A program made the position numbers and the translations under genes. Shown piece after piece: positions 10,990 to 20,198 of a stretch of 64,000 nt of DNA (the stretch's first letter is position 1; each line of letters opens with the position of its first letter). The notes under the pieces are model-generated. The model had not been told where the DNA came from and searched no databases. It saw only the letters and a program-made list of their open reading frames with translations. The DNA is from Pascua guehoae (lineage: Eukaryota > Basidiomycota > Tremellomycetes > Trichosporonales > Trichosporonaceae), in NCBI GenBank assembly GCA_001600415.1, contig BCJX01000022.1:282309-346308 (forward strand), given 5' to 3'.

Positions 10990-12476
10990 GGAATGTAGGG
11001 AGAGTGTGTGTGTGTGTGTATAGGTGGATGTGAATGCGGGTGTGCGCGTTTGGTGGGTTGCAGAAGCAAGCATCTGGCCTCGTCTCGATATAGCAAACCC
11101 TTCTGCGGCCTCAACAGTCACACATGTACAAGCAATCGTTTGTTGCACATGCGTAAGCGTTTGTCGGTACCGTGCATCTCAATTGCTGGGGAGATCGAGT
11201 GGGCGATACAGACAGACAGCTATTTGCGAACTGGTCATAAACTTGGCGGGGCCTCGGCGAGGCAGGCACCATGTGGTGCCGTCGGCGGTCCCCGGTGGGT
11301 CCCCATGGATCCACCGTGATGTCGAGTTGATCCGAGCCTGGTGGGTGCGTGCGGAACACCATGACGGAGCGGGCGGCGGCCGGCGGCCATGCGGCCCTCA
11401 CTGCAGTATATAAAGGCTGACGCGAGCCAGGCGGGAAACCCGGCGCATTGGCGTCTTCTGACGAGTCGGCGTGCCTGGACACCTCGTGGTGCCACCGACA
11501 CAAGCGCTGCTAGCCCCAATCTGATGGATCGATGGCGCTGTTTATGCATATGCGGGACACGGCACGCTTGTGGGGTCGCCATGCATGCAATGTACGTCAC
11601 AGCCAATGGTCGGCTCCGAGTTGCATAGCGTATTCGAGTCGGGGGCAGGTCACAGACGTCACTGAGCGATCGCCAACGCGTTGTGTATATTATGGCGAAG
11701 AGACGCCATCGATACCTGCAACTAACAGCCGGCGGTGCACGGTCGCGGCGTCCGTAGACACAGTGGTGGGCCTGGACAATTAGGCATGGCCGCGTGGGAT
11801 GGGCTCGTGCATACCGGTGCACCGGTGCGCCACTCGCCCAGTGCTCCGGTAGAATCGCATGTGTGCAGCATGGGCAAGGAGCGTCTTCAGCCACTCTCAC
11901 TTTGGCGCGGTCGACAATCGAAATCAGGTCTGCGTTTGCCGACTAAGTAGGCAAACCTGAGGCCAGGCTAGAGTTGTCCTCAACGACGACAGAAAGACGA
12001 AGACGTGTACAAGAGTAACCCCAGCCAACAGAGTGACCCGCTTCGTCTCAAAGGTGCCAAAGAGCCCGTGTTGCCTGCCACGTGCATCCAGTGAATCATT
12101 TCTGGGAAGGTAGCATAAACGTCCCCGTCATTGGACGGTGTTCAACATCTAGTGGTGGCACGAGCGTTGCCATATGCCATCGGACCTTGTGGTCGCAGAG
12201 CATCGGCGCAATGTGGTCTCGGAGTATCGGTGCAATACGCCTGTAGAGGACCGGCACAAACGTATCCGCCGTCGTCGAACACGCGTGACCCTGTGTGCCG
12301 TCGGCGCTTTGGCCGCCACCCTTGACGGCGATGAGGTCTAGAGATACGAAGCGGGCATGGCATCTATTCCCGGAGGCGTGCGCGGGTACACCTGAGGGGC
12401 TATCAGCTGGGAGAGCATACACCAGCGACGGCCATAAGCCAGTCCCCAGCACCAAACCCACCGTTGTCCTCAACCC
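10990..12476. other. Intergenic region between two leftward genes
   Basis: The region holds the upstream sequence of the ABC transporter and the 3' flank of aconitase X. A GT-repeat lies near 11005-11021, just 5' of the transporter ATG. A plus-strand TATATAAAGG at 11407-11416 looks like a core promoter but no gene follows it. No coding frame is convincing. Confidence 0.4.
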
Positions 12477-14291
12477 CTACTCAATGCCCACGGCCACCCC
12501 AGCCCCGCCGAGCCAACGCGGCAGCCCCTTGCCGCCCGTCCTCCGCCCTTGGACCGCCGCATCGACACACTCGGCCATGCCGGCAAAGTGCATCCCCCTC
12601 TCGCTCGCGCCATAGTGGGCGTATTTGGCCGAGTTGGTCATGACATTCCTGTCTGGCGGGGGCAAGAACGGCTCGCGGACCATGCACCAGCACGTGTCTT
12701 CGAGGATGGTGGCGCCAAACTCGCACAGAGCAGCGACATGGCCGGCCGCTTCGGCGTCGGCGCGCACCGCCCGGCCGCACGTGAGCACGACGCGTGTACT
12801 CTCTGCCCTGCGACGGCCAGCGACAAGTGTGGCGAGCGACGCAAACTCGCCAAGGGAGAGGTGTGGGTTGCCGAAGGCCACGAGGGCGACCGTGTCGTCC
12901 TGCGCGCTGTTGAGTTGCGTCCACGCCGCGGCGAGGTCGCGCCGGGTGATCGTTTCCTGGCGCAGAGATGACCACTGGGACGCGGCGTCGGCTGCGTCAG
13001 CCTCGGGCGTGATGCCCGCAATGTGGAACATGGGTGCGGAGCCCGTCGTGCCAAACGCCGCACCAAACGCCTTGAGGTCTTCGATACGCGGCGTACGCCC
13101 CTCGAGACCTAGGACGACCGGAATGTCCTTGCCGGCTATGGTGCCGACGGCGTACCCGATTAACGGCCACAGGGCGTCGTCGTCGACTCTATCCAGTGCC
13201 GCGTCCACGCGCACCGCAATGACAGGCGCTCGCAACTCATCGCGATGCATGCCCGCCAGGGGTGCTCGGCCCGTGAGCGCAATGCACACATCGAGCATGT
13301 CGGGGTTCTTCTGCGTCCGCGCCCCGAGGACAGAATTGGCAAAGAGCACAGCGTTCGACTCGGCCCATCCAATGTCGTCTCCCCGCCGCGGCCCAGAGGA
13401 GAGGAGGTATGGCGCGCACGTGAGCGACTGCGCGTCCGCCCCGAGTGCGAGGTATGCATCCGCGAGTGCCTGGGCAGGTGCGCCGAGCTTTGAATCGACG
13501 CCTAATGCGCGCCACCGCCCCAGGTCGACGGATACCGCGTTGAGCGTCGTGGGGACGGCAAAGTGGCCGCCAAGGGACGCAAAGTGCTGGGCGAAACGGA
13601 GCGTGGCTGGGCCAACGTAGATGCACGCGTCAATGTGCGCTGATGATACCGACAGCAGGCGGGAAGCACCATACAGCTTGGCGGCGGCGACGACTAGGCG
13701 GAGGGCTTGCTGTGCGGCTGGACCCTTGGCGCCCGCGAGCATCTCCACGTCGGTGTCGCTGAGCTCTAGTTCGACGTCGTCAATCGCGGCCAGGGGCACA
13801 CTACGCGTCCCGCCAACGCCGAGTCCATCAGTGTCGATGCACACCTCCTCGCCCGCATGCCGAGCGAGGTTGGCAAACTGGGCGCGCCCCACTGCCACAA
13901 CGGGGACCGACGTCCCGAACACGACCTCGCCCACGAGCGCGCCCAGGGCAATAATCGCGTCTGGCTCGCTAAAGACGATCGCCGCCGGGCCGTTCCCGCC
14001 AAACAACAGCTCGAGCACGCCCAGCGACCCCGAGCATGATCCGCGCCCGTACGGCAGCGCGAGCACCTTGCCCCCGAGCGACTGGTTGTGCAGCGGGTGA
14101 TGCACGTCAATCACCACGCCCGTCACGGGGTCGACGCCGCCCCAGAATGACAGCGGCGTGTCCGTGTAGAGCAACGGCCCCGTCGCCGAGCCCGGCACAA
14201 GGAAGTGCGGCTGGGATCGCGGCCCCGCGCGTGGTGTGGGCGTGTGGGTGGGTGTGGGTGTGCCTCGCGTCGCATCGGCTTCGCTGCACAT
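12477..14291 (-). CDS. Aconitase X, fused DUF126-DUF521 type (probable cis-3-hydroxy-L-proline dehydratase), 604 aa
   Basis: One uninterrupted exon encodes 604 residues; 14291 is the only ATG before the conserved part. The N-terminal portion (about residues 20-140) matches the aconitase-X swivel domain: LSFWGGVDPVTGVVIDVHHP, then LPYGRGSCSGSLGVLELL and EPDAIIALGALVGE. The C-terminal portion (about 170-590) matches the large AcnX domain, with AESNAVLFANSVLGARTQ and ILEDTCWCMVREPFLPPP. AcnX proteins are Fe-S hydro-lyases. Characterised bacterial and fungal members dehydrate cis-3-hydroxy-L-proline; archaeal members act on mevalonate 5-phosphate. The fused single-chain form favours the hydroxyproline role. 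The gene has no introns, unlike most neighbours, which fits acquisition from bacteria, though this is inference. No dedicated proline-pathway partner is adjacent. Confidence 0.88.
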   Translation of the reverse strand: MCSEADATRGTPTPTHTPTPRAGPRSQPHFLVPGSATGPLLYTDTPLSFWGGVDPVTGVVIDVHHPLHNQSLGGKVLALPYGRGSCSGSLGVLELLFGGNGPAAIVFSEPDAIIALGALVGEVVFGTSVPVVAVGRAQFANLARHAGEEVCIDTDGLGVGGTRSVPLAAIDDVELELSDTDVEMLAGAKGPAAQQALRLVVAAAKLYGASRLLSVSSAHIDACIYVGPATLRFAQHFASLGGHFAVPTTLNAVSVDLGRWRALGVDSKLGAPAQALADAYLALGADAQSLTCAPYLLSSGPRRGDDIGWAESNAVLFANSVLGARTQKNPDMLDVCIALTGRAPLAGMHRDELRAPVIAVRVDAALDRVDDDALWPLIGYAVGTIAGKDIPVVLGLEGRTPRIEDLKAFGAAFGTTGSAPMFHIAGITPEADAADAASQWSSLRQETITRRDLAAAWTQLNSAQDDTVALVAFGNPHLSLGEFASLATLVAGRRRAESTRVVLTCGRAVRADAEAAGHVAALCEFGATILEDTCWCMVREPFLPPPDRNVMTNSAKYAHYGASERGMHFAGMAECVDAAVQGRRTGGKGLPRWLGGAGVAVGIE

Positions 14292-14950
14292 GTGGGCTGG
14301 GGAGCACTTGCTGCCCGCTGAGCACTGAGAGCTCTGTTCTTGAGGGTCAGGAGATACTTCCAGTGTTAGGATACCACGAATAACCCACGGCAAGAGTTGG
14401 CACAAGGCATCGTGTCCGTCACTCCGCTTAGAGAGGGTGGGCAACGGCGGCAAGCGTTTGGGTGTTCAGTAGCGGAGCTGTTGGCGCGAACTGTCGACCC
14501 AGACGTCGACAGCTGGTCCCAAGTTGGACCAAGTTGGCAGCTCGTCCGTCGCGTGGACGTATGATTTGGGGTATAAGATGTGTCAACAGACGATTACAGT
14601 GACAGGCCGCCGATATATGTGCCGTGACAGGCATGGTATTTATGCTTGGTGAGTCAGTTGGCCCGCGGCCAAGCGGCCAGTTGTTGATGGTTGCGGAGTT
14701 GGCCGAGACCAGGCAACATTGCCCAATGGCATACCTCTAGATTGTGGACGCCAGGCACGCCTCTTCTTCTCGCCGTAGCCGCCACCCTCCCAGACGCCAT
14801 GGTCCAATTTGAAGTTGGTGGTGCTTGGTTGACGGAGAAGTTGGGTAAAAGTGACATTGAGCGCGTCAGACTAAAATACACAGTAGAAATCGTTACAGTG
14901 AAGTCGGATTGATGCAAAGCATGCAGCCACCACTCTGGACGAGTGAGACC
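14292..14950. other. Intergenic region upstream of aconitase X
   Basis: This holds the promoter side of aconitase X (leftward) and the 3' flank of the coiled-coil gene. A minus-strand TATATC-type element near 14611-14616 is a candidate core promoter. Nothing else is recognised. Confidence 0.35.
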
Positions 14951-16336
14951 TCATCCACTAGCATTTTGCGGGAGAGCGGAACCGCAACAATGTTGACTCT
15001 TTGTCTCGACTGGTGGACGAGGGGCCCTCGTGGAGGTCGGCCTTCGGAGAGGAACGACAGGCGGCCGATTCGTCGTCGAACACCCGACCCCGTTGCTAGT
15101 GGCTGCCTGGTAGTACCGCTTGATGGACTCGGTCTGTCGGGCAATCCCACTACCAATCCTCTCCTGCTGGGCGTGGACGATGCTGATTCCATGGCGCAGC
15201 TCAGCCACTTTACGGTGCAAGTCGCGAATGGTCTTGTACTTGGCCTCGAGGGCAGTCGTGAGTTCGATCCGGTGCTGCGCGCGCTGAAAGGCCAGGTCAC
15301 TCTCGTGCTGGATTTGTCTAGCCGCTTGCTCTTGCCTAAGTGCGGAGATCTGCGCTAGGGCATCCTCGACCTCGTCCTTGAGAACGTCCTCACGAGCTGT
15401 GGCTGCCCGCAGGTCCTGCTTGCACTTCCCCTCACGTGAGGCCATAACCTCCAAGTCGTGCTCGAGTTCCAGCTCGCGGGCCCTGGACCTCTCGAGGTCC
15501 CGCTTGAGTACGACCTCGCGCGACACGGACGCTTGGAGGTCGCCGTCTAGCGTGTGGTCGTGGGTCTCGGCGTCTTTGAGTTTCAGTTCGAGAGCCGACA
15601 CGAGCTCTGCGCTGGCAGACAACGAGTGACGCAGTTCGGAATTCACGTCGCGGAGACTGTTGAGCTCGGCGTGGTGCTTTGTCGACTCATCGAACATTGT
15701 CCGGAGGAGCGCGTCACGCTGAATGCGAACTGCGCAAAGGTCGGCGGCGTGCTTGGTCGACTTGTCACGAATCTGTTGAACGAGTCGGTCTCGCTCGTTC
15801 TCAAGGGCGTGCTCGCGCTCAGCGGATGCGCCGAGGTCCAAAAGCTGCTGCGTGTTGGACTTCGACAGCGTGCCGGTCTTGGCATTCGATACGGCGCGCT
15901 CCGCGTCCAACTCGTCGTGCAACGAATGCCCCTCGGACTGATGCGTTTTGATATCCTGGCGCAGAGAGTCCGCCTCGGATTGAAGCTCCTCACGTTCGCG
16001 CTTTTGCGCGAGAGCTACCTTCTGAGAGATATCCTCGGCCGTCTTGGTCTCCAGAAGTGCGCATAGGGCAACGACGAGCTCGGAAGCGCGGCGATAGCGG
16101 GTTTCGCGGTCCGATTTGGAGTCTAGATGGACGAGAAGGCGAAGGCATGAGGTGAGTTCGGATTTGAGAGTCTTAATCTCATCCCGGTCCGGGGATGGAG
16201 GCGCTGATATCTGGTCCTCAGCGAGAGAGGAAGCGTCGCGGCCGCTAGGGGGCGTCGGTGGGGGCGTCAAGATTGGCAGCATGGGTGAGGGAGAGAGGGA
16301 GGCAGGTAGGTCGCAAAGAGAGTCGCGGTTGGACAT
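14951..16336 (-). CDS. Coiled-coil protein of unknown function, 461 aa
   Basis: A single exon encodes 461 residues starting at the ATG at 16336 (MSNRDSLCDLPASLSP). Residues 1-60 are Pro/Ser-rich and probably disordered. About 65-400 is almost uninterrupted heptad-like sequence rich in Glu, Lys, Arg, Leu and Ala, for example LERSRARELELEHDLEVM and DALAQISALRQEQAARQ. A long dimeric or trimeric coiled coil is likely. The last 60 residues are again low-complexity with Pro and Arg. No enzyme domain, signal peptide or membrane span is visible. A cytoskeletal, septin-associated or scaffold role is possible but unsupported. The gene lacks introns. Confidence 0.7.
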   Translation of the reverse strand: MSNRDSLCDLPASLSPSPMLPILTPPPTPPSGRDASSLAEDQISAPPSPDRDEIKTLKSELTSCLRLLVHLDSKSDRETRYRRASELVVALCALLETKTAEDISQKVALAQKREREELQSEADSLRQDIKTHQSEGHSLHDELDAERAVSNAKTGTLSKSNTQQLLDLGASAEREHALENERDRLVQQIRDKSTKHAADLCAVRIQRDALLRTMFDESTKHHAELNSLRDVNSELRHSLSASAELVSALELKLKDAETHDHTLDGDLQASVSREVVLKRDLERSRARELELEHDLEVMASREGKCKQDLRAATAREDVLKDEVEDALAQISALRQEQAARQIQHESDLAFQRAQHRIELTTALEAKYKTIRDLHRKVAELRHGISIVHAQQERIGSGIARQTESIKRYYQAATSNGVGCSTTNRPPVVPLRRPTSTRAPRPPVETKSQHCCGSALPQNASG

Positions 16337-17202
16337 TGTGGTTCGGCGGTCGCCCCCTGGGTGTGATTGGGGCCAGACTGTCAGCCATAGGACTTTGAGA
16401 GAACCTTCCAAAGGAGCTTGCCAGGCATGAGGTGAATGAGCGAGCCGCTGCGTAAGACAAGACTCTCAATGAACCCGAAGGGACATTGTTCAGCCTCTAG
16501 CCTTACATCACCCTGCACCCATTTGACTTACCTCTGGAAAGTTTAAGGTCCACACGGTCGAGCCGCGACCAAGTACCGACCGACTGAACTCAAGGCTGGC
16601 TCAACGTGCGGCAAGACAGCGGCAATCTGGAGGCGACACAACTGGATCAGCGTACTGCTTGCGCTTTGCACCCGGCTTACAAGGCGCAAGGCTTTGGGTG
16701 GGGAGATTGCGCTGAAGGTTCAAGTGTCAACAAGTGCTGAGCCAGTTGTCGACTGTCACCGGGTGGGAGATGGAGCAATCACAACAGCTGAGCAATACTC
16801 AATCGCCTTGATATACTGGGCAGCAGTGTCTGTTGGGGCATCGCCTCGTTCGTGTGTATGACTCACCTTGGGCAGAGCACAAGTGTTGTTGTTTCGGATG
16901 GCCCTTCCTTGGCTTCTCTACGGCACGTGCGGGCAATGATTCGTCACCCCAGTACGTACCAGTGTATCCCCACGCTCCCGACAAACAAAAGAAACAGTTT
17001 CTTACGCTGCTTCTTGTGTGTGGGAGGTGTCGTAGCTTCGGTACCCGTGCGTATTCACGCTGTCCACATGCTGACATGCTGTACCTCGCCTTGGGGATTG
17101 CTTCTGACAACCTATTGCTGTTGAAGGTTGTTTGCGTTTCAGGTGTCATGTTTGTGACGGCACGCGTTAACACAATGGAGGGAGGGGGGGAGGGCGGGGG
17201 GG

Positions 17203-17355
17203 CACAAGTGTGACGTCTGGAGCGTCATCCAGCCAGCTTGTAGGCCGTATGGACGTAAGAGTTCGAGTCTCTTCATTTGTAAACAATTAGTATTTTATTT
17301 TACTTTTTGTAAATTTAAAGTTTATAATTTTCAAAGATTATAAATATATAATATG
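17203..17355 (+). other. tRNA-like 3' half followed by AT-rich island (possible mitochondrial insertion)
   Basis: The stem-loop AAGAG-TTCGAGT-CTCTT (about 17246-17262) is a perfect T-arm with a seven-base loop. CATTTGTA follows and can pair with ACAAGTG at about 17203, like an acceptor stem. The D-arm and anticodon arm do not fold normally, so this is not a convincing functional tRNA. Immediately downstream, about 75 bases are nearly all A and T, in sharp contrast to the GC-rich surroundings. A tRNA-like end beside AT-rich DNA suggests a nuclear mitochondrial insertion, but a degenerate nuclear tRNA beside an AT-rich spacer is also possible. Confidence 0.3.
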
Positions 17356-17594
17356 TCAGCCCCTCGGTCCTTTGGTGTCGACAGACGGCTGCAATGAGTG
17401 CAGTGCTGGTCTTTGGACTGCTCAAGATGCTCACAATCTCATGATCGATGGGACGAAGACGCGCCGAGGTTGGAAGCAGGGCTGTGCATGTTGGGGAGAA
17501 CAATGGACGGGGCATGGTGGATGGTCGATGCAAGAGACGAGCACTCCAAAGTGCACGGTGCCTGGCGGTCATGTCCGTACATCCGGACATCCGC

Positions 17595-17622
17595 CACGTG
17601 TCGAAATTATCACGTGACGTCA
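17595..17622 (+). promoter_or_regulatory. Two CACGTG boxes and a TGACGTCA site upstream of the SsuD-like gene
   Basis: CACGTG occurs at 17595-17600 and 17611-17616; the second, read as TCACGTGA, overlaps a palindromic TGACGTCA at 17615-17622. The cluster is about 300 bases upstream of the monooxygenase ATG. In yeasts TCACGTG is the Cbf1 site used with Met4 for sulfur genes, and TGACGTCA is a bZIP/CRE site. This fits control by sulfur supply, but occupancy is inferred only from the motif. Confidence 0.5.
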
Positions 17623-17920
17623 CTCGTGCTCTGTGGTGATCTCGGTTATCATCATCGCTCGACATTATGGCGACAGATACGCTACCCGCGTACCTCTGCT
17701 CATTGTCAACTGCTCATCCACTATCACTCTGATGCGAGATCACGCTACATACCATAGAGCCTTACTCAGCTCGGTCTCCTGCGGACTGGGGCCGGCTTGA
17801 CCCGATAATGCTGAACAACATGGCGACATGCGTCTCCCATCCACGAGCCTACTTAACCTCGGCCGCAACCACCATTGCTGACTCCCCATCCAGCCCCACA
17901 TCCCCCTCCCTGCAATCGTC

Positions 17921-19129
17921 ATGCCGACCGAGTTCATCAGTATCACCTTTGCCAACGGGTCCAACGAGCTTGCGCCCATCCCAGGCGCTCCCGTCGACCC
18001 CGAGTTTCTCGTCCGCTACGCACGCGTTCTCGACGACTATGGCTTCAACTACACTCTGGTCCCATACGGATCGGGCGGCTTTGACCCGTTCACACTCGCG
18101 GCCACAATCCTCGCGGTGACCAAGAAGATCAAGGTCATCATTGCTCTGCGCCCCAACACTATCTACCCGACCGTTGCGGCGCGTAAGCTCGCGACGCTGG
18201 ACCAACTGGGCGGCGGCCGTGCGGTCGTGCACTTCATCGCTGGCGGAAGCGACGTCGAACAGGCGCGCGAGGGCGACTTCCTGCCCAAGGACGAGCGGTA
18301 CGGCCGCCTCGAAGAGTACATTAAGATTCTCAAGCGCGCCTGGGCGTCGTCTGAGCCGTTTGACTGGGACGGCAAGCACTATCAGTTCAAGGGTTTCAGC
18401 AACCAGGTGCTCCCGGCCGCGCGCAAGATCCCCGTGTCTGTTGGTGGTTCGTCGGACGAGGCGTACCGCATCGGCGGTGCCCTGGGCGACATTTTCGGTC
18501 TCTGGGGCGAGCCTCTCAAAGAGACCAAGGAGCAGATTGACCGCATCTACGCGGCGGCCGACGCTGCTGGCCGCCCGGCCTCTGACCGTCCCCGTATCTG
18601 GGTAACGTTCCGGCCCATCATTGCCGAAACCGAAGAGCTCGCATGGGCCAAGGCACACCGCACACTCGACCTGCTCAACGCCAACGCCGGCACTGTACGC
18701 AAGACGCGCGGGGGATCGACGGCCGAGCCGCAAAACGTCGGATCACAGCGTCTGCTGGATATTGCCAAACGCGGCGACGTCCAGGACCGCGCACTCTGGT
18801 ACCCCACAGTTACTGCCACCAACGCTGCGGGGGCCTCTACCGCGCTCGTCGGCTCGCCGCAGACCATTATCGACTCGCTCATCGACTATGTCGACCTCGG
18901 TGCCGAGCTCATCTCGATCCGCGGCTACGACAACCTGAACGACGCCATCGACTACGGACGGTATATCCTCCCCGGCGTCCGCAAAGTCCTCGAGGAGCGC
19001 GAGGCAAAGGGCAGTCAAGTCACCAACAGTGCCACCAATGGTATCAACGGCCACAAGGCTACTGTTGAGCCGGACGCCCCGCAGCCCGCGGTCGGGGATG
19101 TCGCCCCCGCAGTTTCCGTCCAGGCGTAG
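17921..19129 (+). CDS. SsuD-like FMNH2-dependent monooxygenase (bacterial luciferase family), 402 aa
   Basis: A single exon of 402 residues starts at the ATG at 17921. The sequence follows the luciferase-like TIM barrel of bacterial alkanesulfonate monooxygenase SsuD: an RPNTIYPTVAARKLATLDQL block (about residues 76-95), GGGRAVVHFIAGGSDVEQ, ERYGRLEEYIKILKRAW, then VGGSSDEAYRI and LWGEPLKE. These are the core positions of the SsuD subfamily. Such enzymes use reduced FMN and O2 to release sulfite from organosulfonates. The last 45 residues are a low-complexity tail unlike bacterial SsuD. No flavin reductase gene is adjacent, so FMNH2 must come from elsewhere. The gene has no introns and looks bacterial in origin, with CACGTG boxes upstream. 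The exact substrate is not determinable. Confidence 0.88.
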   Translation: MPTEFISITFANGSNELAPIPGAPVDPEFLVRYARVLDDYGFNYTLVPYGSGGFDPFTLAATILAVTKKIKVIIALRPNTIYPTVAARKLATLDQLGGGRAVVHFIAGGSDVEQAREGDFLPKDERYGRLEEYIKILKRAWASSEPFDWDGKHYQFKGFSNQVLPAARKIPVSVGGSSDEAYRIGGALGDIFGLWGEPLKETKEQIDRIYAAADAAGRPASDRPRIWVTFRPIIAETEELAWAKAHRTLDLLNANAGTVRKTRGGSTAEPQNVGSQRLLDIAKRGDVQDRALWYPTVTATNAAGASTALVGSPQTIIDSLIDYVDLGAELISIRGYDNLNDAIDYGRYILPGVRKVLEEREAKGSQVTNSATNGINGHKATVEPDAPQPAVGDVAPAVSVQA

Positions 19130-19607
19130 AATGGTTGTAAATATGGCCAGGAGATGAGATGGATTAGAGCGGTCGTGAACTTGCGACGTCATAATGCCTC
19201 GCGCCCTCTTTACAGTGAACCAAGATACTCACCCCCCAAGTCGGGTCAGTGGCTTGTCAACTTGCGAGTGCTACAGCAGAGATGAGTTCGGCATACGATG
19301 TACTCTATATACCAGCCACGTAAGGCAAGTTCAGGCAACTAGCCTCATGTTACTGCAGTGGGGCAGGCACTTTTGGGCCCATGCGGAAGGGTGGGTGACG
19401 TCGCCTCTAGTGGACTGACGCCGATGGCACCGTTGAGAGTCGAACTCGGGGGTGGTAGTGCTAGTGGTGGTGCGGATGGTGCAGGTGGTGTGGTGGTGCT
19501 GGCGGTGGCTATGATGATGATGATGGTGGCGCTGAGGATGAATGTATGGCTTGTGGTCGCGATGGTGCCCTTCGTGGTGGCGACCGTTTAACGGTGTGTC
19601 CGTGTCG
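19130..19607. other. Short region between convergent genes with GGT/GAT-rich low complexity
   Basis: It holds the 3' flanks of the SsuD-like gene and the Cys-rich gene. About 19445-19560 is low-complexity, made of GGTGGT and ATGATGATGATG runs. The valine-rich open frame there is a by-product of these repeats. Confidence 0.5.
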
Positions 19608-20198
19608 CTACCTCCGCCGAGAAGACTTGCGGCGCTTGACGATAGGTGTGGCCGACTTTACCACCGCAGAGTGGCGACTGCTGCGACGCGGACCCACAGG
19701 GTCCGTGGCTCGTTTGCGGACCACTTTGTCGGCCGTGCCCATAATACCCGGTGGAGCCTGCTGTGAGCCACCATTGGGCTCATCTACCCTCCAATACCCA
19801 ACTCACATCCTTGCAAGCGCCCGAGTTGCACGTATTGCACGACACCTGGGCGCCACCCACGCGGCGCAGACATGGCGAGTTGCGCTCGCGACATCGCTTA
19901 CACGCCGCATCGTAGGGCATGGCGGTGAAACGGTGAGACTGGAGCATGATGATCTAATGTGAGCCTTAGTGCCGTGAGAATGAAGAGGGGAGGAGTCACT
20001 CACGACCCTGCGACGACGGCTGTCCTCGACATCGGTCTCGCAGCACCACTGCTTGGGAGGGTACGTTGATAAACGCTCCATGATCTGGGCCTTGTGACCC
20101 TCGGAGCCACCGACGACAGGGTGAAAGTCGGTTGGCAGAGACGAGGTCTTGCGGGTGACCGACCTGACAGGAGGGGGTAGGTGGCTGAGCCAGGACAT
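19608..20198 (-). CDS. Small Cys-rich, basic protein (possible zinc-binding nuclear protein), 163 aa
   Basis: Exons 20198-20004, 19953-19807 and 19757-19608 join in phase to 163 residues. Exon 1 starts MSWLSHLPPPVRSVTRKTSS and includes GGSEGHKAQIMERLSTYPPK followed by WCCETDVEDSRRRR. Exon 2 carries a cluster of cysteines, ACKRCRERNSPCLRRVGG and then SCNTCNSGACKD, spaced like a small zinc-binding knuckle but not the standard Zn2Cys6 pattern. Exon 3 is strongly basic and ends RRKSSRRR, like a nuclear localisation or nucleic-acid-binding tail. I do not recognise a family. A role as a small chromatin or RNA-binding protein is inference. An alternative upstream in-frame ATG exists near 20261. Confidence 0.65.

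Larger units (their letters stand above)
16337..17920. other. Intergenic region with AT-rich island and SsuD-like gene promoter
   Basis: No protein gene is recognised. A purine-rich tract lies at about 17176-17205. An AT-rich island and a tRNA-like 3' half lie at about 17200-17355. The right part carries E-box and CRE-like sites ahead of the monooxygenase gene. The promoters of both flanking genes must lie here because they diverge. Confidence 0.45.

Noticed and set aside
12625..13620. Plus-strand open frame of 331 codons over aconitase X
   Set aside because: It is a mirror of the GC-rich minus-strand gene and matches no family.
14893..16470. Long open frames on the plus strand across the coiled-coil gene
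   Set aside because: They are antisense shadows of the heptad-rich minus-strand gene; codon bias and composition favour the minus strand.
19430..19470. GAGAGTCGAACTCGG resembling a reversed T-arm
   Set aside because: The flanks do not form the other tRNA arms and the stem is not complementary over five pairs.
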